This document shows, piece after piece, positions 1 through 7,851 of a stretch of 64,000 nucleotides of DNA. The first letter of the stretch is position 1. Every line of letters starts with the position of its first letter. Position numbers and translations under genes: made by a program. Source of the stretch: Hyphomicrobium sp. 99. GTDB lineage: Bacteria; Pseudomonadota; Alphaproteobacteria; Rhizobiales; Hyphomicrobiaceae. The stretch covers positions 1,984,001 through 2,048,000 of the forward strand of contig NZ_KQ031382.1 in the NCBI RefSeq assembly GCF_000384335.2, given 5' to 3'. The notes under the pieces were generated by a model, which saw only the letters and a program-made list of their open reading frames with translations, was not told where the DNA came from and ran no database searches.

Positions 1-331
1 ACGAGAGCGGAGGCGTTCCGTAGGGGGTGCCATCAGCCAAGAACCTGAAGCCGTCCCAAAGATATCGCGCCCAATCATCCTCGTAGACAGGGTGGCTCCA
101 AATCCCGGCAACACGGACCGCGATGGCGCACGCGGTCGCCCATCTCAGAGTAAATGGCGAGAGCTCTTGACCGGCGAAGAAGAGAGCATAGGCAAGCCAC
201 GCTAGGCCAAGCGACATGACGAACGATAACGCGTGCACGGGAGGCGATTGCGCTAGCCACGCGAGCATCGCAAATGTGGTCAGGATAAGCGTTGAGGCCA
301 CTGCGCCGCGATAGGTGGCAAAGAGCTTCAT
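1..331 (-). CDS. Partial integral membrane protein, GT-C glycosyltransferase-like (runs off left edge)
   Basis: Only the first 110 residues are in the window. The frame is open from an ATG at 331 to base 1 without a stop. It begins MKLFATYRGAV, has two hydrophobic stretches (about residues 10-30 and 34-54) and then the motif YEDDWARYLWDG (about residues 84-95), followed by GFRFLADGTPYG. An acidic pair after the first membrane segments followed by RYLWDG resembles the first luminal loop of polyprenol-phosphate-dependent GT-C mannosyltransferases. The gene lies 12 bases downstream of the DUF547 gene stop and is probably the third gene of that leftward operon. The family assignment is inference from this short segment. 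Confidence 0.6.
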   Translation of the reverse strand, partial: MKLFATYRGAVASTLILTTFAMLAWLAQSPPVHALSFVMSLGLAWLAYALFFAGQELSPFTLRWATACAIAVRVAGIWSHPVYEDDWARYLWDGFRFLADGTPYGTPPLS

Positions 332-343
332 GCTTTGAGCGGA

Positions 344-1213
344 TCAACGATCCACATCATTGAGCTTCCAATTGTAAAAGAAGCCATCGATGCTTTCGAA
401 GTGGTTCAGCCGTTTTGAAAGCGGCTCGGACGCATAGGCGCGGAGATGCGTTATGACGCCCTTATCGTCACCTCCAAAATCCTCTTTGAACCACTTGTAG
501 ATCTCCGAAACGCGCAGTGCCTTCTCTGATGCATCGACGCCGTGTGAGTCGTTGATGAACTCGCGCGCGGCTGCATCAAGCTGTGTCTCGAGCTTGGCGC
601 CCGTGAAGCCTTCCGTCTGCAGGTTCGGGCAGCCGATGGAGGCGCAGTTGAGCGCATAGTGGACGCGCGGATCGTGGAAAACTGGCCTGAGGATGCCATG
701 CTCGATGTCGTCAAGGCTGAGTTCAACCCCGCGCAGCTTCGTAACCTTTTTCTTCCACGGGCCGCCGGTGAACGTCGCCACCAATCCGCCGCCGAGCGAA
801 ATATTTTTGATGGACGCGACCGGATAATGATCAAGAACGATGTCGATCGTTTTGGCATTATAAAGATTGGCAAGAAGGGCGAACTGCTCCGGCCGGTCAA
901 GCGTTGCGGGATCCACGCCCTCCAGCTGAGAGATGTAGTGTTTCAAGCGCTGGCGGTCTTCCGGTAGAACAGACTTATAGTCGAAGCTGGTCGTATTCCC
1001 GCGTCGCTTGACGTATTTGCCGAGGATACCGTCCCAAACGCTGTGATCGACCACAACCTGCGAACCGGTCGCCGCGTTGGCAAAGAGTTCGGCAGGCCCT
1101 TCAGCCCGAGCTTGCTGGCTGACCATAAAAAACGCAATGCACAGCAAGCCCCTGCGCAGGAACGCCGCGAAAAAAGCGCCGGTCCGACGTATGGCCGGTT
1201 TCGTTATAAACAT
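344..1213 (-). CDS. DUF547 domain-containing secreted protein
   Basis: This 289-residue protein starts with a basic segment and a hydrophobic stretch ending in a signal-peptide-like QQARA site near residue 37. The DUF547 hallmarks are present: NLYNAKTIDIVL near residue 115, LSLDDIEHGILRP near residue 165 and HYALNCASIGCPNL near residue 185, with its paired cysteines. The biochemical role of DUF547 is not settled; the conserved Cys/His residues suggest a papain-like or metal-dependent fold. It follows the radical SAM gene by about 90 bases on the same strand and precedes the GT-C-like gene, so the three probably form one transcript. The start is preceded by a G-rich stretch. The family call is firm; the function is unknown. 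Confidence 0.85.
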   Translation of the reverse strand: MFITKPAIRRTGAFFAAFLRRGLLCIAFFMVSQQARAEGPAELFANAATGSQVVVDHSVWDGILGKYVKRRGNTTSFDYKSVLPEDRQRLKHYISQLEGVDPATLDRPEQFALLANLYNAKTIDIVLDHYPVASIKNISLGGGLVATFTGGPWKKKVTKLRGVELSLDDIEHGILRPVFHDPRVHYALNCASIGCPNLQTEGFTGAKLETQLDAAAREFINDSHGVDASEKALRVSEIYKWFKEDFGGDDKGVITHLRAYASEPLSKRLNHFESIDGFFYNWKLNDVDR

Positions 1214-1300
1214 GAGCCCCCGCCCCCTCTGTTTGAGTCCTTAGCGATTGTTATGAGGCGAACGGTGCTTCCGATCGGTCGCCCGGTCTCGTGAGAGTTA

Positions 1301-2269
1301 TCAGTCGACCCGGCACGACGCCTTTCCGAGGACGCAGAAGCGAGAGCAATGGCGATGATTGAGGCTCACAGTCGACCGGGCGTCCTCCAGCGTGCCGCCC
1401 AATTCGAAGTCCTTCGCATAAGGAAGCAAGGTGCACGCCACGACAGTCGGGCTTTCTGCGCCCTTGCGTTTGATGACCATTCGCGATGAGGCACACATCA
1501 CATCGCGAGGGCTGAGGTTCAGCTTCTTCCAGCATCCCTCGCTAACCTCTGGTGTGTTGTCGTCATCCAACATCTCAGGGAATAGGATGAGGCGCCTGCT
1601 GTCCGCGGCATTGATGTCGAGGCCAACTTGGGAGAACAGCTGCTGATAGCCGCGGCGCATCTCGTCCTCATCAATAGTCCAAAGAAGCCTGCCCGCTATC
1701 GATACATCGAAACTGTGCTTTGCAAGCCAGGCCAAGCCCTCCAAGGCGGGCTGCCAAGTGCGAGCGCCACGAATTTCCTCATGACCTTCTTGCTCGTAAT
1801 GGTCGAGCGAAACGCGTAACGATAATCGGCCGGGAAACCGCGTTTGCAGCTCCTGCAGCGCCTCGCGATGCCTCTGCATCGGGCGCATTGCGTTGGTCAG
1901 GACGAGCACTGAAAAGCCTTGAAACAGGCAATCCTCGAGCATGCCGATGATGTCGGGGTTCATGAAGGGCTCGCCTCCCGTAAAGCCGATCAGGCTCGGC
2001 TTTTTGGGGATCTGACGCGCTTCATCGAGAAACCGGCCGACCTCCGCTCGCGTGAGATAAACGAGCTGATCGTTCTTGGGCGAAGAGTCGATATAGCAGT
2101 TTTGGCACGCGATGTTGCAGAGCGTGCCGGTGTTGAACCACACCGTCTCGTAGCCTTGAAACGGAACCTGTGCCCTCGGTTCGCCGGTGATCGTGACGTC
2201 GGGATTGGAGAACTTGCGCGGAGCGGCAGTCTGCCCAGTCTCAGTCGATTCAAGCGCAACAATCGTCAT
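1301..2269 (-). CDS. Radical SAM protein (not ArsS)
   Basis: The protein is 322 residues from the ATG at 2269. Upstream in-frame codons give 65 residues of non-protein-like sequence, so I prefer this start, although its ribosome site is weak. The [4Fe-4S]-binding motif CNIACQNCY lies at residues 51-59 (C51, C55, C58), followed by the glycine-rich SAM motif FTGGEPFMNP near residue 90. A second group of cysteines near the C terminus (VMCASS, VACTLL, HCSRFCVLGKASC) could hold an auxiliary cluster. It lacks the DUF3641-type C-terminal region of the arsenosugar enzyme ArsS, so it is a different family. It heads the leftward operon with the DUF547 and GT-C-like genes and diverges from the methyltransferase operon. 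Substrate unknown. Confidence 0.85.
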   Translation of the reverse strand: MTIVALESTETGQTAAPRKFSNPDVTITGEPRAQVPFQGYETVWFNTGTLCNIACQNCYIDSSPKNDQLVYLTRAEVGRFLDEARQIPKKPSLIGFTGGEPFMNPDIIGMLEDCLFQGFSVLVLTNAMRPMQRHREALQELQTRFPGRLSLRVSLDHYEQEGHEEIRGARTWQPALEGLAWLAKHSFDVSIAGRLLWTIDEDEMRRGYQQLFSQVGLDINAADSRRLILFPEMLDDDNTPEVSEGCWKKLNLSPRDVMCASSRMVIKRKGAESPTVVACTLLPYAKDFELGGTLEDARSTVSLNHRHCSRFCVLGKASCRVD

Positions 2270-2708
2270 CACATCTCGCAGCGGGAGGTGACGGATGAGT
2301 GGTGGAACTCCAGCCCGTCGCTGTGAGTCCCGTTGTCGCTCCATGCGAACTCCGCCCCTGGGCTCGTCGTTTAAAGAGCGAGCTTCAACGGTCCAACGAA
2401 GAAAACAAAATATGCTTAGCTCCGACGGTGATATCGCGCAGGTCTGCGCGGCATGATGCAGCATGCCGCCATCGTCGATGAAATGGATGATTTCGTAGTC
2501 GGAGGTTCGGGCTCCCGGAATATCGCGGCTCCGCGCATCATCGCGCTCCGGCGTCGCTCGCTATCGAGGCTCCCAACCATATTTTCGCCGCCTTATTCAA
2601 AATTGAACAATGCTCAGCAGAAAAGATCATTTCCCGGTTAGGAGCCGAGCACCTAGCGATCTGCGGTCGAGTTGTTGTGGTGATGCTCTGACCAAACTGG
2701 GGAAATAG
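2270..2708. other. Divergent intergenic region
   Basis: About 440 bases separate the leftward radical SAM operon from the rightward outer-membrane/transferase operon. Short open frames on both strands here have no protein-like character and no ribosome sites. Promoters for both operons are expected here, but I could not pick out a convincing -35/-10 pair or repeat. Confidence 0.4.
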
Positions 2709-2942
2709 ATGCGAATTAAAATTGTAGGGATCGCAGTGTGCGCACTCGCGGGGTTTGTGGCCACGAATGCCGCGAACGCGTCCGGCAGCTACGGCGGCGC
2801 CGCCGGGTTCACTCCTCCGAAGCTCAAAAAAGAATCGAAGCCCGCTGAAGCTTCGGAGCCGAAGAAAGAGGAACCGAAGAAAGAGAAGAAGAAGAAATCC
2901 AGCGAACTCACTGTGCCCGAAGCGCATAGCCGGAAGTCCTAA
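2709..2942 (+). CDS. Small secreted lysine/glutamate-rich protein
   Basis: This 77-residue protein has a clear signal peptide (MRIKIVGIAVCALAGFVATN, cleavage after ANA/ASG near residue 24). It is followed by a short Gly-rich segment and then a charged tail built almost entirely of K, E and P (KKEEPKKEKKKKSS). The mature part looks disordered. It sits 70 bases before the outer-membrane protein gene and may be its periplasmic partner; no family is recognised. The ribosome site is weak (GGGGAAAT). Confidence 0.55.
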   Translation: MRIKIVGIAVCALAGFVATNAANASGSYGGAAGFTPPKLKKESKPAEASEPKKEEPKKEKKKKSSELTVPEAHSRKS

Positions 2943-3011
2943 AGAAGTTATGAACGCCCGTCCGTGGGGGAGGGCGTGGATAAAGTCGAGTACACGGGGG
3001 TTGCATAAAAA

Positions 3012-4061
3012 ATGAAGACTATCGTTCAAACCGCACGCCATTCAAGGCTGCGGCTGGCGCAAGCTATTGCCTGCTCCACAGCTATTATGGCCATCATTGG
3101 AACGTCACAGGCCATGGCGCAGCAGTCTGCTTATGTGCCGAATAAAGGCGAACTCCAAACGTCGTTTGGAACCGTCTACCAGGACTATAATAGCGCATGG
3201 CAAGGTAAGACTTTCGGGGAATATCCGCGGACGACAACGATCCAGGAATACCTGGTATCGATCTCCTACGGCCTCACCGAAAACCTATCGCTGGATGCCA
3301 GCACCGGCTACGGAACACTCACCGGCGGCCTTTCGAAAGGCGCACGGCCCAACCCGAACGGCTGCTGGAACAAACCCCTCAACACATTCGATGGACGGCA
3401 GTGCCAGGATCCGATCCCGCAAGGCAGCCGCGACGGTCGGCTCGATTCGACCGTCGGCCTGCGTTGGAGCGCGGTCAAAGAGAACAGCGAGCAGTGGGAT
3501 AGCCTGCCCACGATTGCGCTATACGGCGCAGCCATCATTAAGGGTGACTATGAGCCGACGCCGCAGGCGCTCGGTAACGGTGCGAATGGATTCAAATCCG
3601 GCATCGCTCTCGGACGGTACTGGAAGCAGATCGAATTCGGTATCAACGCCGGCCTCGAGTACCAGTACTTGAAAGGCCCGCAGGACGTCGTGCCGAACAA
3701 CTTGAATGGAAGTGTCGGCGTCTACAAATTCTTGGGGCCCTACTTCGTTTCGAGTGGCTATCAGTTTCAGCACAGCCAGAGCGGCTGGGACACCGGCAAA
3801 GGACCGTTTCTTGCCAACCCGGACAACTTGCCGGCCGACCTGGTCGGTCCGCCGGATAGCCGCGACTACAATCGTATGCTGAACGCGGTAGGCCGGAAGG
3901 AAAATTGGCAGAGCTGGCAGTTAGGCGCCGGCTATGTGACGGAAGGCGGCACGGTCATTTTTGCCTCCTACACTGACGTGTTCGACGGCCGGAACACGGC
4001 TGATCGCTCGACATGGCAGCTGAACCTGACAGTTCCAAATCAACTTTTCCACCGGGACTGA
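3012..4061 (+). CDS. Outer-membrane beta-barrel protein, porin/transporter-like
   Basis: The protein has 349 residues with a signal peptide ending at AMA-QQ (residues 36/37). The mature part alternates polar and aromatic residues in short strands (for example YLVSISYGLTENLSLDASTGYG and WQLGAGYVTEGGTVIFASY, read in part) and ends in a hydrophobic, aromatic-containing segment, as expected for a barrel. I do not recognise a specific family. It opens the rightward cluster about 115 bases before the GT2 gene. A role in passing the cluster's product or substrate across the outer membrane is inference only. Confidence 0.65.
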   Translation: MKTIVQTARHSRLRLAQAIACSTAIMAIIGTSQAMAQQSAYVPNKGELQTSFGTVYQDYNSAWQGKTFGEYPRTTTIQEYLVSISYGLTENLSLDASTGYGTLTGGLSKGARPNPNGCWNKPLNTFDGRQCQDPIPQGSRDGRLDSTVGLRWSAVKENSEQWDSLPTIALYGAAIIKGDYEPTPQALGNGANGFKSGIALGRYWKQIEFGINAGLEYQYLKGPQDVVPNNLNGSVGVYKFLGPYFVSSGYQFQHSQSGWDTGKGPFLANPDNLPADLVGPPDSRDYNRMLNAVGRKENWQSWQLGAGYVTEGGTVIFASYTDVFDGRNTADRSTWQLNLTVPNQLFHRD

Positions 4062-4177
4062 CAGCGGTAACCGACAGCAAACGGTATCCGGCCTCGTTGA
4101 ACCGCAGCGACATTCTGATCGCTGCACTCGACGAGGCCGGGTCCCAAACCAGCTGATCAAAGAATTAGGATCTACCG

Positions 4178-4927
4178 ATGAGCCCGCAAAGATTGAGCGT
4201 CGAGGATATCTTCGTATTGATCCCCGCACTCAATGAAGCCGGGTCGATTGCCTCAGTGATCGGCCGTCTTCGCGCTTTGGGATGCTCTCATATCCGAGTA
4301 GTCAACAACGGCTCGACGGATGACACGGCTGCAATCGCGCGCGGTGCAGGCGCTGTCGTCGTCGATGAGCCGATAGCGGGCTACGGAATGGCGTGTTGGC
4401 GTGGACTGCAAGACCTACCGGAGAACGCCCGGTGGGTTCTGTTCTGCGATGCAGATGGCTGCGATGAGCTCGAAGCTCTCCCGCACTTTATCGCGGCGGC
4501 GAGAGAGGGTGCGGACCTCGTGCTCGCAGATCGTCTCAGTCTGCCTGATTCGGCGGAAAAACTGACGTTACCGCAACGCTTCGGAAACCGCTTGGCTGTG
4601 GTTTTGATCAGGCTGCTCTGGGGCGCAAGGTTTAACGACCTGGGTCCGATGCGCCTCGTCAATCGCGTGTTGCTCGATGAGATCGACATGCAGGATCGCG
4701 GGTTTGGCTGGACCGTTGAAATGCAAATTCGAGCAGCCCAACTCGGTGCCCGCTTTACGGAGTTACCCGTCTGCTATCGATCGCGGCGGCACGGACGTTC
4801 CAAAATTTCCGGAACCGTACGGGGCGTGATTATGGCCGGGACGACGATACTCTCAACGATCGCGTACCACGCGCTTTGGCCGCGCGGTGCAGACCTTAAA
4901 TTCGCTTCTCTCAGGAGACCTATGTAG
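4178..4927 (+). CDS. Family 2 glycosyltransferase (dolichyl-phosphate-sugar synthase-like)
   Basis: This 249-residue GT-A enzyme begins with the nucleotide-sugar fold motif VLIPALNEAGSIASVI (residues 13-28), then VVNNGSTDDT (41-50) and the metal-binding DXD motif in FCDADGCDE (D91-D93). The C-terminal part has RHGRSKISGTVRG, typical of DPM1/DPG-synthase-like GT2 proteins that load a sugar onto polyprenyl phosphate. A polyprenyl-phosphate sugar would be a natural donor for the GT-C-like protein at the left edge; that link is inference. Its stop TAG overlaps the GTG start of the rhodanese gene by one base, so they are translationally coupled. Confidence 0.85.
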   Translation: MSPQRLSVEDIFVLIPALNEAGSIASVIGRLRALGCSHIRVVNNGSTDDTAAIARGAGAVVVDEPIAGYGMACWRGLQDLPENARWVLFCDADGCDELEALPHFIAAAREGADLVLADRLSLPDSAEKLTLPQRFGNRLAVVLIRLLWGARFNDLGPMRLVNRVLLDEIDMQDRGFGWTVEMQIRAAQLGARFTELPVCYRSRRHGRSKISGTVRGVIMAGTTILSTIAYHALWPRGADLKFASLRRPM

Positions 4928-5463
4928 TGGCTCGGACACCTATCATTATCGCCGCTCTTGCGATCGCCGCTGCTGCGTCGGCATACATCTTTGGCGTGGG
5001 ATCGCCGCATGCGAACGAGATGCTCGACCTGAACGAGATGATCGATACCGTTCATCGCAAATTCCCCGACATCAAACACGTAGACACGGCGGCCGTCGAG
5101 CAGCTTCTGAAGAATAACGACGCTGTCCAGGTCGTCGACGTCCGCGAACCCGAGGAGTTCAAGGTCAGTCACCTTCCAGGCGCTATCAATGTTCCTCCGG
5201 GATCATCGGACGATGACATCCTCGCGAAGATCAAGCCGGACCGTCCCACGGTCGTCTATTGCTCGGTGGGATGGCGCTCCTCCGAAATGGCCGAGCGCCT
5301 GCAGGCCGCAGGACGCACCAACGTCGTCAACTATGCCGGATCGATCTTTGCCTGGGCGAATGCAGAACAACACTTGGAGTCGAGCGGGGGCGCCACAAAG
5401 TTAGTTCACCCCTATGACAAACATTGGGGCCGCTATCTAAAACCCGAGCACCGCGCCTTCTAA
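4927..5463 (+). CDS. Membrane-anchored or exported rhodanese-like sulfurtransferase
   Basis: This 178-residue protein starts at a GTG, with AGGAG 10 bases upstream; the start overlaps the upstream stop. An N-terminal hydrophobic segment (residues 4-23) is an export signal or anchor. The single rhodanese domain has DVREPEEFKVSHLPGA (71-86) and the active-site loop YCSVGWRSSE, with C112 as the predicted persulfide-carrying cysteine. Rhodanese domains in arsenic clusters can act as arsenate reductases or sulfur carriers; which applies here cannot be told. It lies between the GT2 and the ArsM-like gene. Confidence 0.85.
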   Translation: MARTPIIIAALAIAAAASAYIFGVGSPHANEMLDLNEMIDTVHRKFPDIKHVDTAAVEQLLKNNDAVQVVDVREPEEFKVSHLPGAINVPPGSSDDDILAKIKPDRPTVVYCSVGWRSSEMAERLQAAGRTNVVNYAGSIFAWANAEQHLESSGGATKLVHPYDKHWGRYLKPEHRAF

Positions 5464-5513
5464 GCATTGGGTTGCAGCCCGAAATCTCACACATCTTGTT
5501 CTGGAGACATCTA

Positions 5514-6566
5514 ATGCACATCGACCTGGTCAAGGAGTACTACGGAAAGATCCTGAAGACTTCGGGCGACCTGAAGACGAAGGCCTGCTGTACACCGGAC
5601 TCGATGCCGGAGCGCGTCAAGGAGCTCCTGAAGAACGTCCACGAAGAGGTCATTGCCAAATACTACGGCTGCGGCTTGGTCGTGCCCGAACTTCTCGAAG
5701 GAAAACGCGTGCTCGATCTCGGATGCGGGTCGGGTCGAGACGTCTATGCGTTGGCGCAGCTCGTCGGCCCCAAGGGCGAAGTCGTGGGCGTTGACATGAC
5801 GCCTGAACAGCTACTCACGGCGCGCGAGCATATCGATTGGCACATGCAAAAATTCGGGCATGACAAGCCCAACGTTCGATTCCTCCAAGGATTCATCGAG
5901 GCGCTTCCCAGTCTCGGGCTCGAGCCGGAGAGCTTTGACGTCATCGTTTCCAACTGCGTCGTAAATCTCTCCATCGATAAACCGGCAGTTCTCAAAGGCG
6001 TATTCGATCTCCTGAAGCCGGGCGGCGAATTCTACTTCGCAGACGTCTACGCTGATCGCCGGTTGCCGTCAGAGGTGAGGGATGATCCCGTTGTCTATGG
6101 CGAATGCCTTGGTGGCGCTTTGTATTGGGGTGATTTCCAGGCGCTCGCGAAGGGAGCCGGTTTTGGCGATCCCCGTCTCGCGACGAGTCGAAAAATCGAA
6201 ATCGACGATCCTTACGTCCAGAAGAAGGCCGGCTCCGCGCAATTTTTCTCGGCGACCTATCGTCTTTTCAAAATCGCCGGACTGGAGCCGGTATGCGAGG
6301 ATTACGGTCAAGTCGTCGTGTACAACGGCGGCGTGCCCGACGCAGAACATGCCCTCACGCTGGACGGACACCATGTGATCGAGAAAGGCCGGTTCTTCCC
6401 GGTCTGCGGCAACACTTGGAACATCCTGAAGCAAAGCAGGTTCGAGCCTTACTTCTCGTTCCATGGGGATTTCTCGACGCACTTCGGGGTATTTGCCGGG
6501 TGCGGCACGACAATTCCGTTTGTGAGAGAAGGCGCTTCAGGCGCAAGCGCCGGCGCATGCTGTTGA
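5514..6566 (+). CDS. arsM: ArsM-like arsenite S-adenosylmethionine methyltransferase
   Basis: The product is 351 residues from the ATG at 5514, which has GGAG nine bases upstream; an earlier in-frame start at 5424 lies inside the rhodanese gene and is less likely. The SAM-binding motif DLGCGSGRD is at residues 68-76. Cysteines known in ArsM to bind As(III) have plausible counterparts: the CC pair at 25-26, C148 (SNCVVNLS) and C198 (GECLGGALY). The C-terminal third has further cysteines and ends in ACC. The enzyme would methylate As(III), giving mono- to trimethylated arsenicals. Its neighbours (AqpS-like channel, TIGR04282/TIGR04283-like transferases) fit arsenic chemistry. Confident as an ArsM-family enzyme; the substrate within the family is inferred. 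Confidence 0.8.
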   Translation: MHIDLVKEYYGKILKTSGDLKTKACCTPDSMPERVKELLKNVHEEVIAKYYGCGLVVPELLEGKRVLDLGCGSGRDVYALAQLVGPKGEVVGVDMTPEQLLTAREHIDWHMQKFGHDKPNVRFLQGFIEALPSLGLEPESFDVIVSNCVVNLSIDKPAVLKGVFDLLKPGGEFYFADVYADRRLPSEVRDDPVVYGECLGGALYWGDFQALAKGAGFGDPRLATSRKIEIDDPYVQKKAGSAQFFSATYRLFKIAGLEPVCEDYGQVVVYNGGVPDAEHALTLDGHHVIEKGRFFPVCGNTWNILKQSRFEPYFSFHGDFSTHFGVFAGCGTTIPFVREGASGASAGACC

Positions 6567-6666
6567 ACGCCATTGATCCACCAAGGCCAACGGTCGAGAT
6601 CTCTCACGTCCGGCAGGAGTTTCATCTCCGCCGGGCGGGGAAGGCCGGCCCCTCGAAGAACCAATC

Positions 6667-7851
6667 ATGAAGAAGCTGTTACTCATCGGCGCGGGGCACA
6701 CCAATGCCCAGGTGCTGCGCGCCTGGGTCCACGAACCGCAGCCCGACGTCGAGGTTGTCGTCGTTGCGCCTTCGACGCGGGCGCCATATTCCGGAATGGT
6801 GCCGGGATGGCTCAGCGGTGTCTATGCGTTCGAGGAAATCTGCATCGATTTTTTTGCCTTGGCACGCGCGGCCGGCGCCAAGCTCATCGTCGATGAATTG
6901 GCTTCCATCGATCCTGATCACCGCATCGTCCGCTTGGCCAGCGGCAGAGAGCTCGGCTACGACGTCCTCTGCCTCAACGTCGGATCGACTCTCAATCCAC
7001 CGGCTCTTTCTGATACCCTGCTGTTGCCTCTCCGGCCGCTTGGGCGTCTTCGATCGGCATGGGAAACCTTGCTGTCCACCATCGAGCGTGACGCAGGAAC
7101 GACGCCATTTACGGTGACAGCGGTGGGTGGCGGCGCGGCGGGTGTCGAGGCGCTGCTTGCTTGTCTCGCGCGCCTGCGCGCCAAACAACCGGGACGCGTC
7201 ATTCGGGGCCAACTTGTGACCCGTGGCGCATCCCTGTTGCCGGGCCTCGCACCCGGGGCGGTTAGAAGCGCGCGGCGCGTCCTGGAGCGGGCTGGCGTCA
7301 CGATCCATCTTGCGACTCAAATCAACGACGAGATCGCAAGGTCCAGCGATCTAATCCTGTGGGCCACCGGTGCTGAGGCGCACGCATGGCAGCGCGATTG
7401 CGGCCTTGCCGTAAGCGAACGAGGTTTCATCCGGGTCGATTCGCATTTGCGTTCCGTTTCTCATCCCGATGTGTTTGCCGTCGGCGATTGCGCCGAATGG
7501 GCGGACCCACTTCCCAAAGCCGGCGTTTATGCCGTCAGGATGGGACCGGCATTGGTCCAGAACGTAAGAGCTGCGCTAAGTGGGCTAGCCGATGATCTCG
7601 AGCACTTCAGGCCCCAAAGGAATTTTCTTGTCCTATTGGCAACCGGCGATGGCAACGCCATTGCATCGCGGGGACGATGGTCCGGGCATGGCCGGCTCCT
7701 CGGTCGGCTACTTTGGCTTTGGAAGGACCGTATCGACCGGAAGTTTCTTGGGCTCTTCCGGGTAGCAGCCACAGGCGACGAAGAGCACCGCCCCGCCGAT
7801 GTTTTCACGAGGATCGAGCCGTCAAGGAGCGTTGATGGCCGAACTCATTAG
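6667..7851 (+). CDS. FAD/NAD(P)-binding oxidoreductase, SelD-N-terminal-domain-like
   Basis: This 394-residue pyridine nucleotide-disulfide oxidoreductase fold begins with the FAD dinucleotide motif LLLIGAGHTNAQVL (residues 4-17). It has a second nucleotide site VTAVGGGAAGVEALL near residue 155 and the FAD-contacting motif VFAVGDCAEW near residue 270. Its start, GHTNAQVLR, and APYSGMVPGWLSG (residues 39-51) match the family that occurs alone or fused to the N terminus of selenophosphate synthetase (TIGR03169-like). No redox-active CxxxxC motif is seen, so it is more NDH-2-like than disulfide-reductase-like. It overlaps the next gene by 17 bases. Confidence 0.8.
   Translation: MKKLLLIGAGHTNAQVLRAWVHEPQPDVEVVVVAPSTRAPYSGMVPGWLSGVYAFEEICIDFFALARAAGAKLIVDELASIDPDHRIVRLASGRELGYDVLCLNVGSTLNPPALSDTLLLPLRPLGRLRSAWETLLSTIERDAGTTPFTVTAVGGGAAGVEALLACLARLRAKQPGRVIRGQLVTRGASLLPGLAPGAVRSARRVLERAGVTIHLATQINDEIARSSDLILWATGAEAHAWQRDCGLAVSERGFIRVDSHLRSVSHPDVFAVGDCAEWADPLPKAGVYAVRMGPALVQNVRAALSGLADDLEHFRPQRNFLVLLATGDGNAIASRGRWSGHGRLLGRLLWLWKDRIDRKFLGLFRVAATGDEEHRPADVFTRIEPSRSVDGRTH

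Noticed and set aside
1301..2269. Radical SAM gene as ArsS
   Set aside because: The CNIACQNCY motif and C-terminal cysteines differ from ArsS, and the DUF3641-like region is missing.
2538..3041. 167-codon minus-strand frame
   Set aside because: It overlaps a signal-peptide protein on the other strand, has no ribosome site and no domain.
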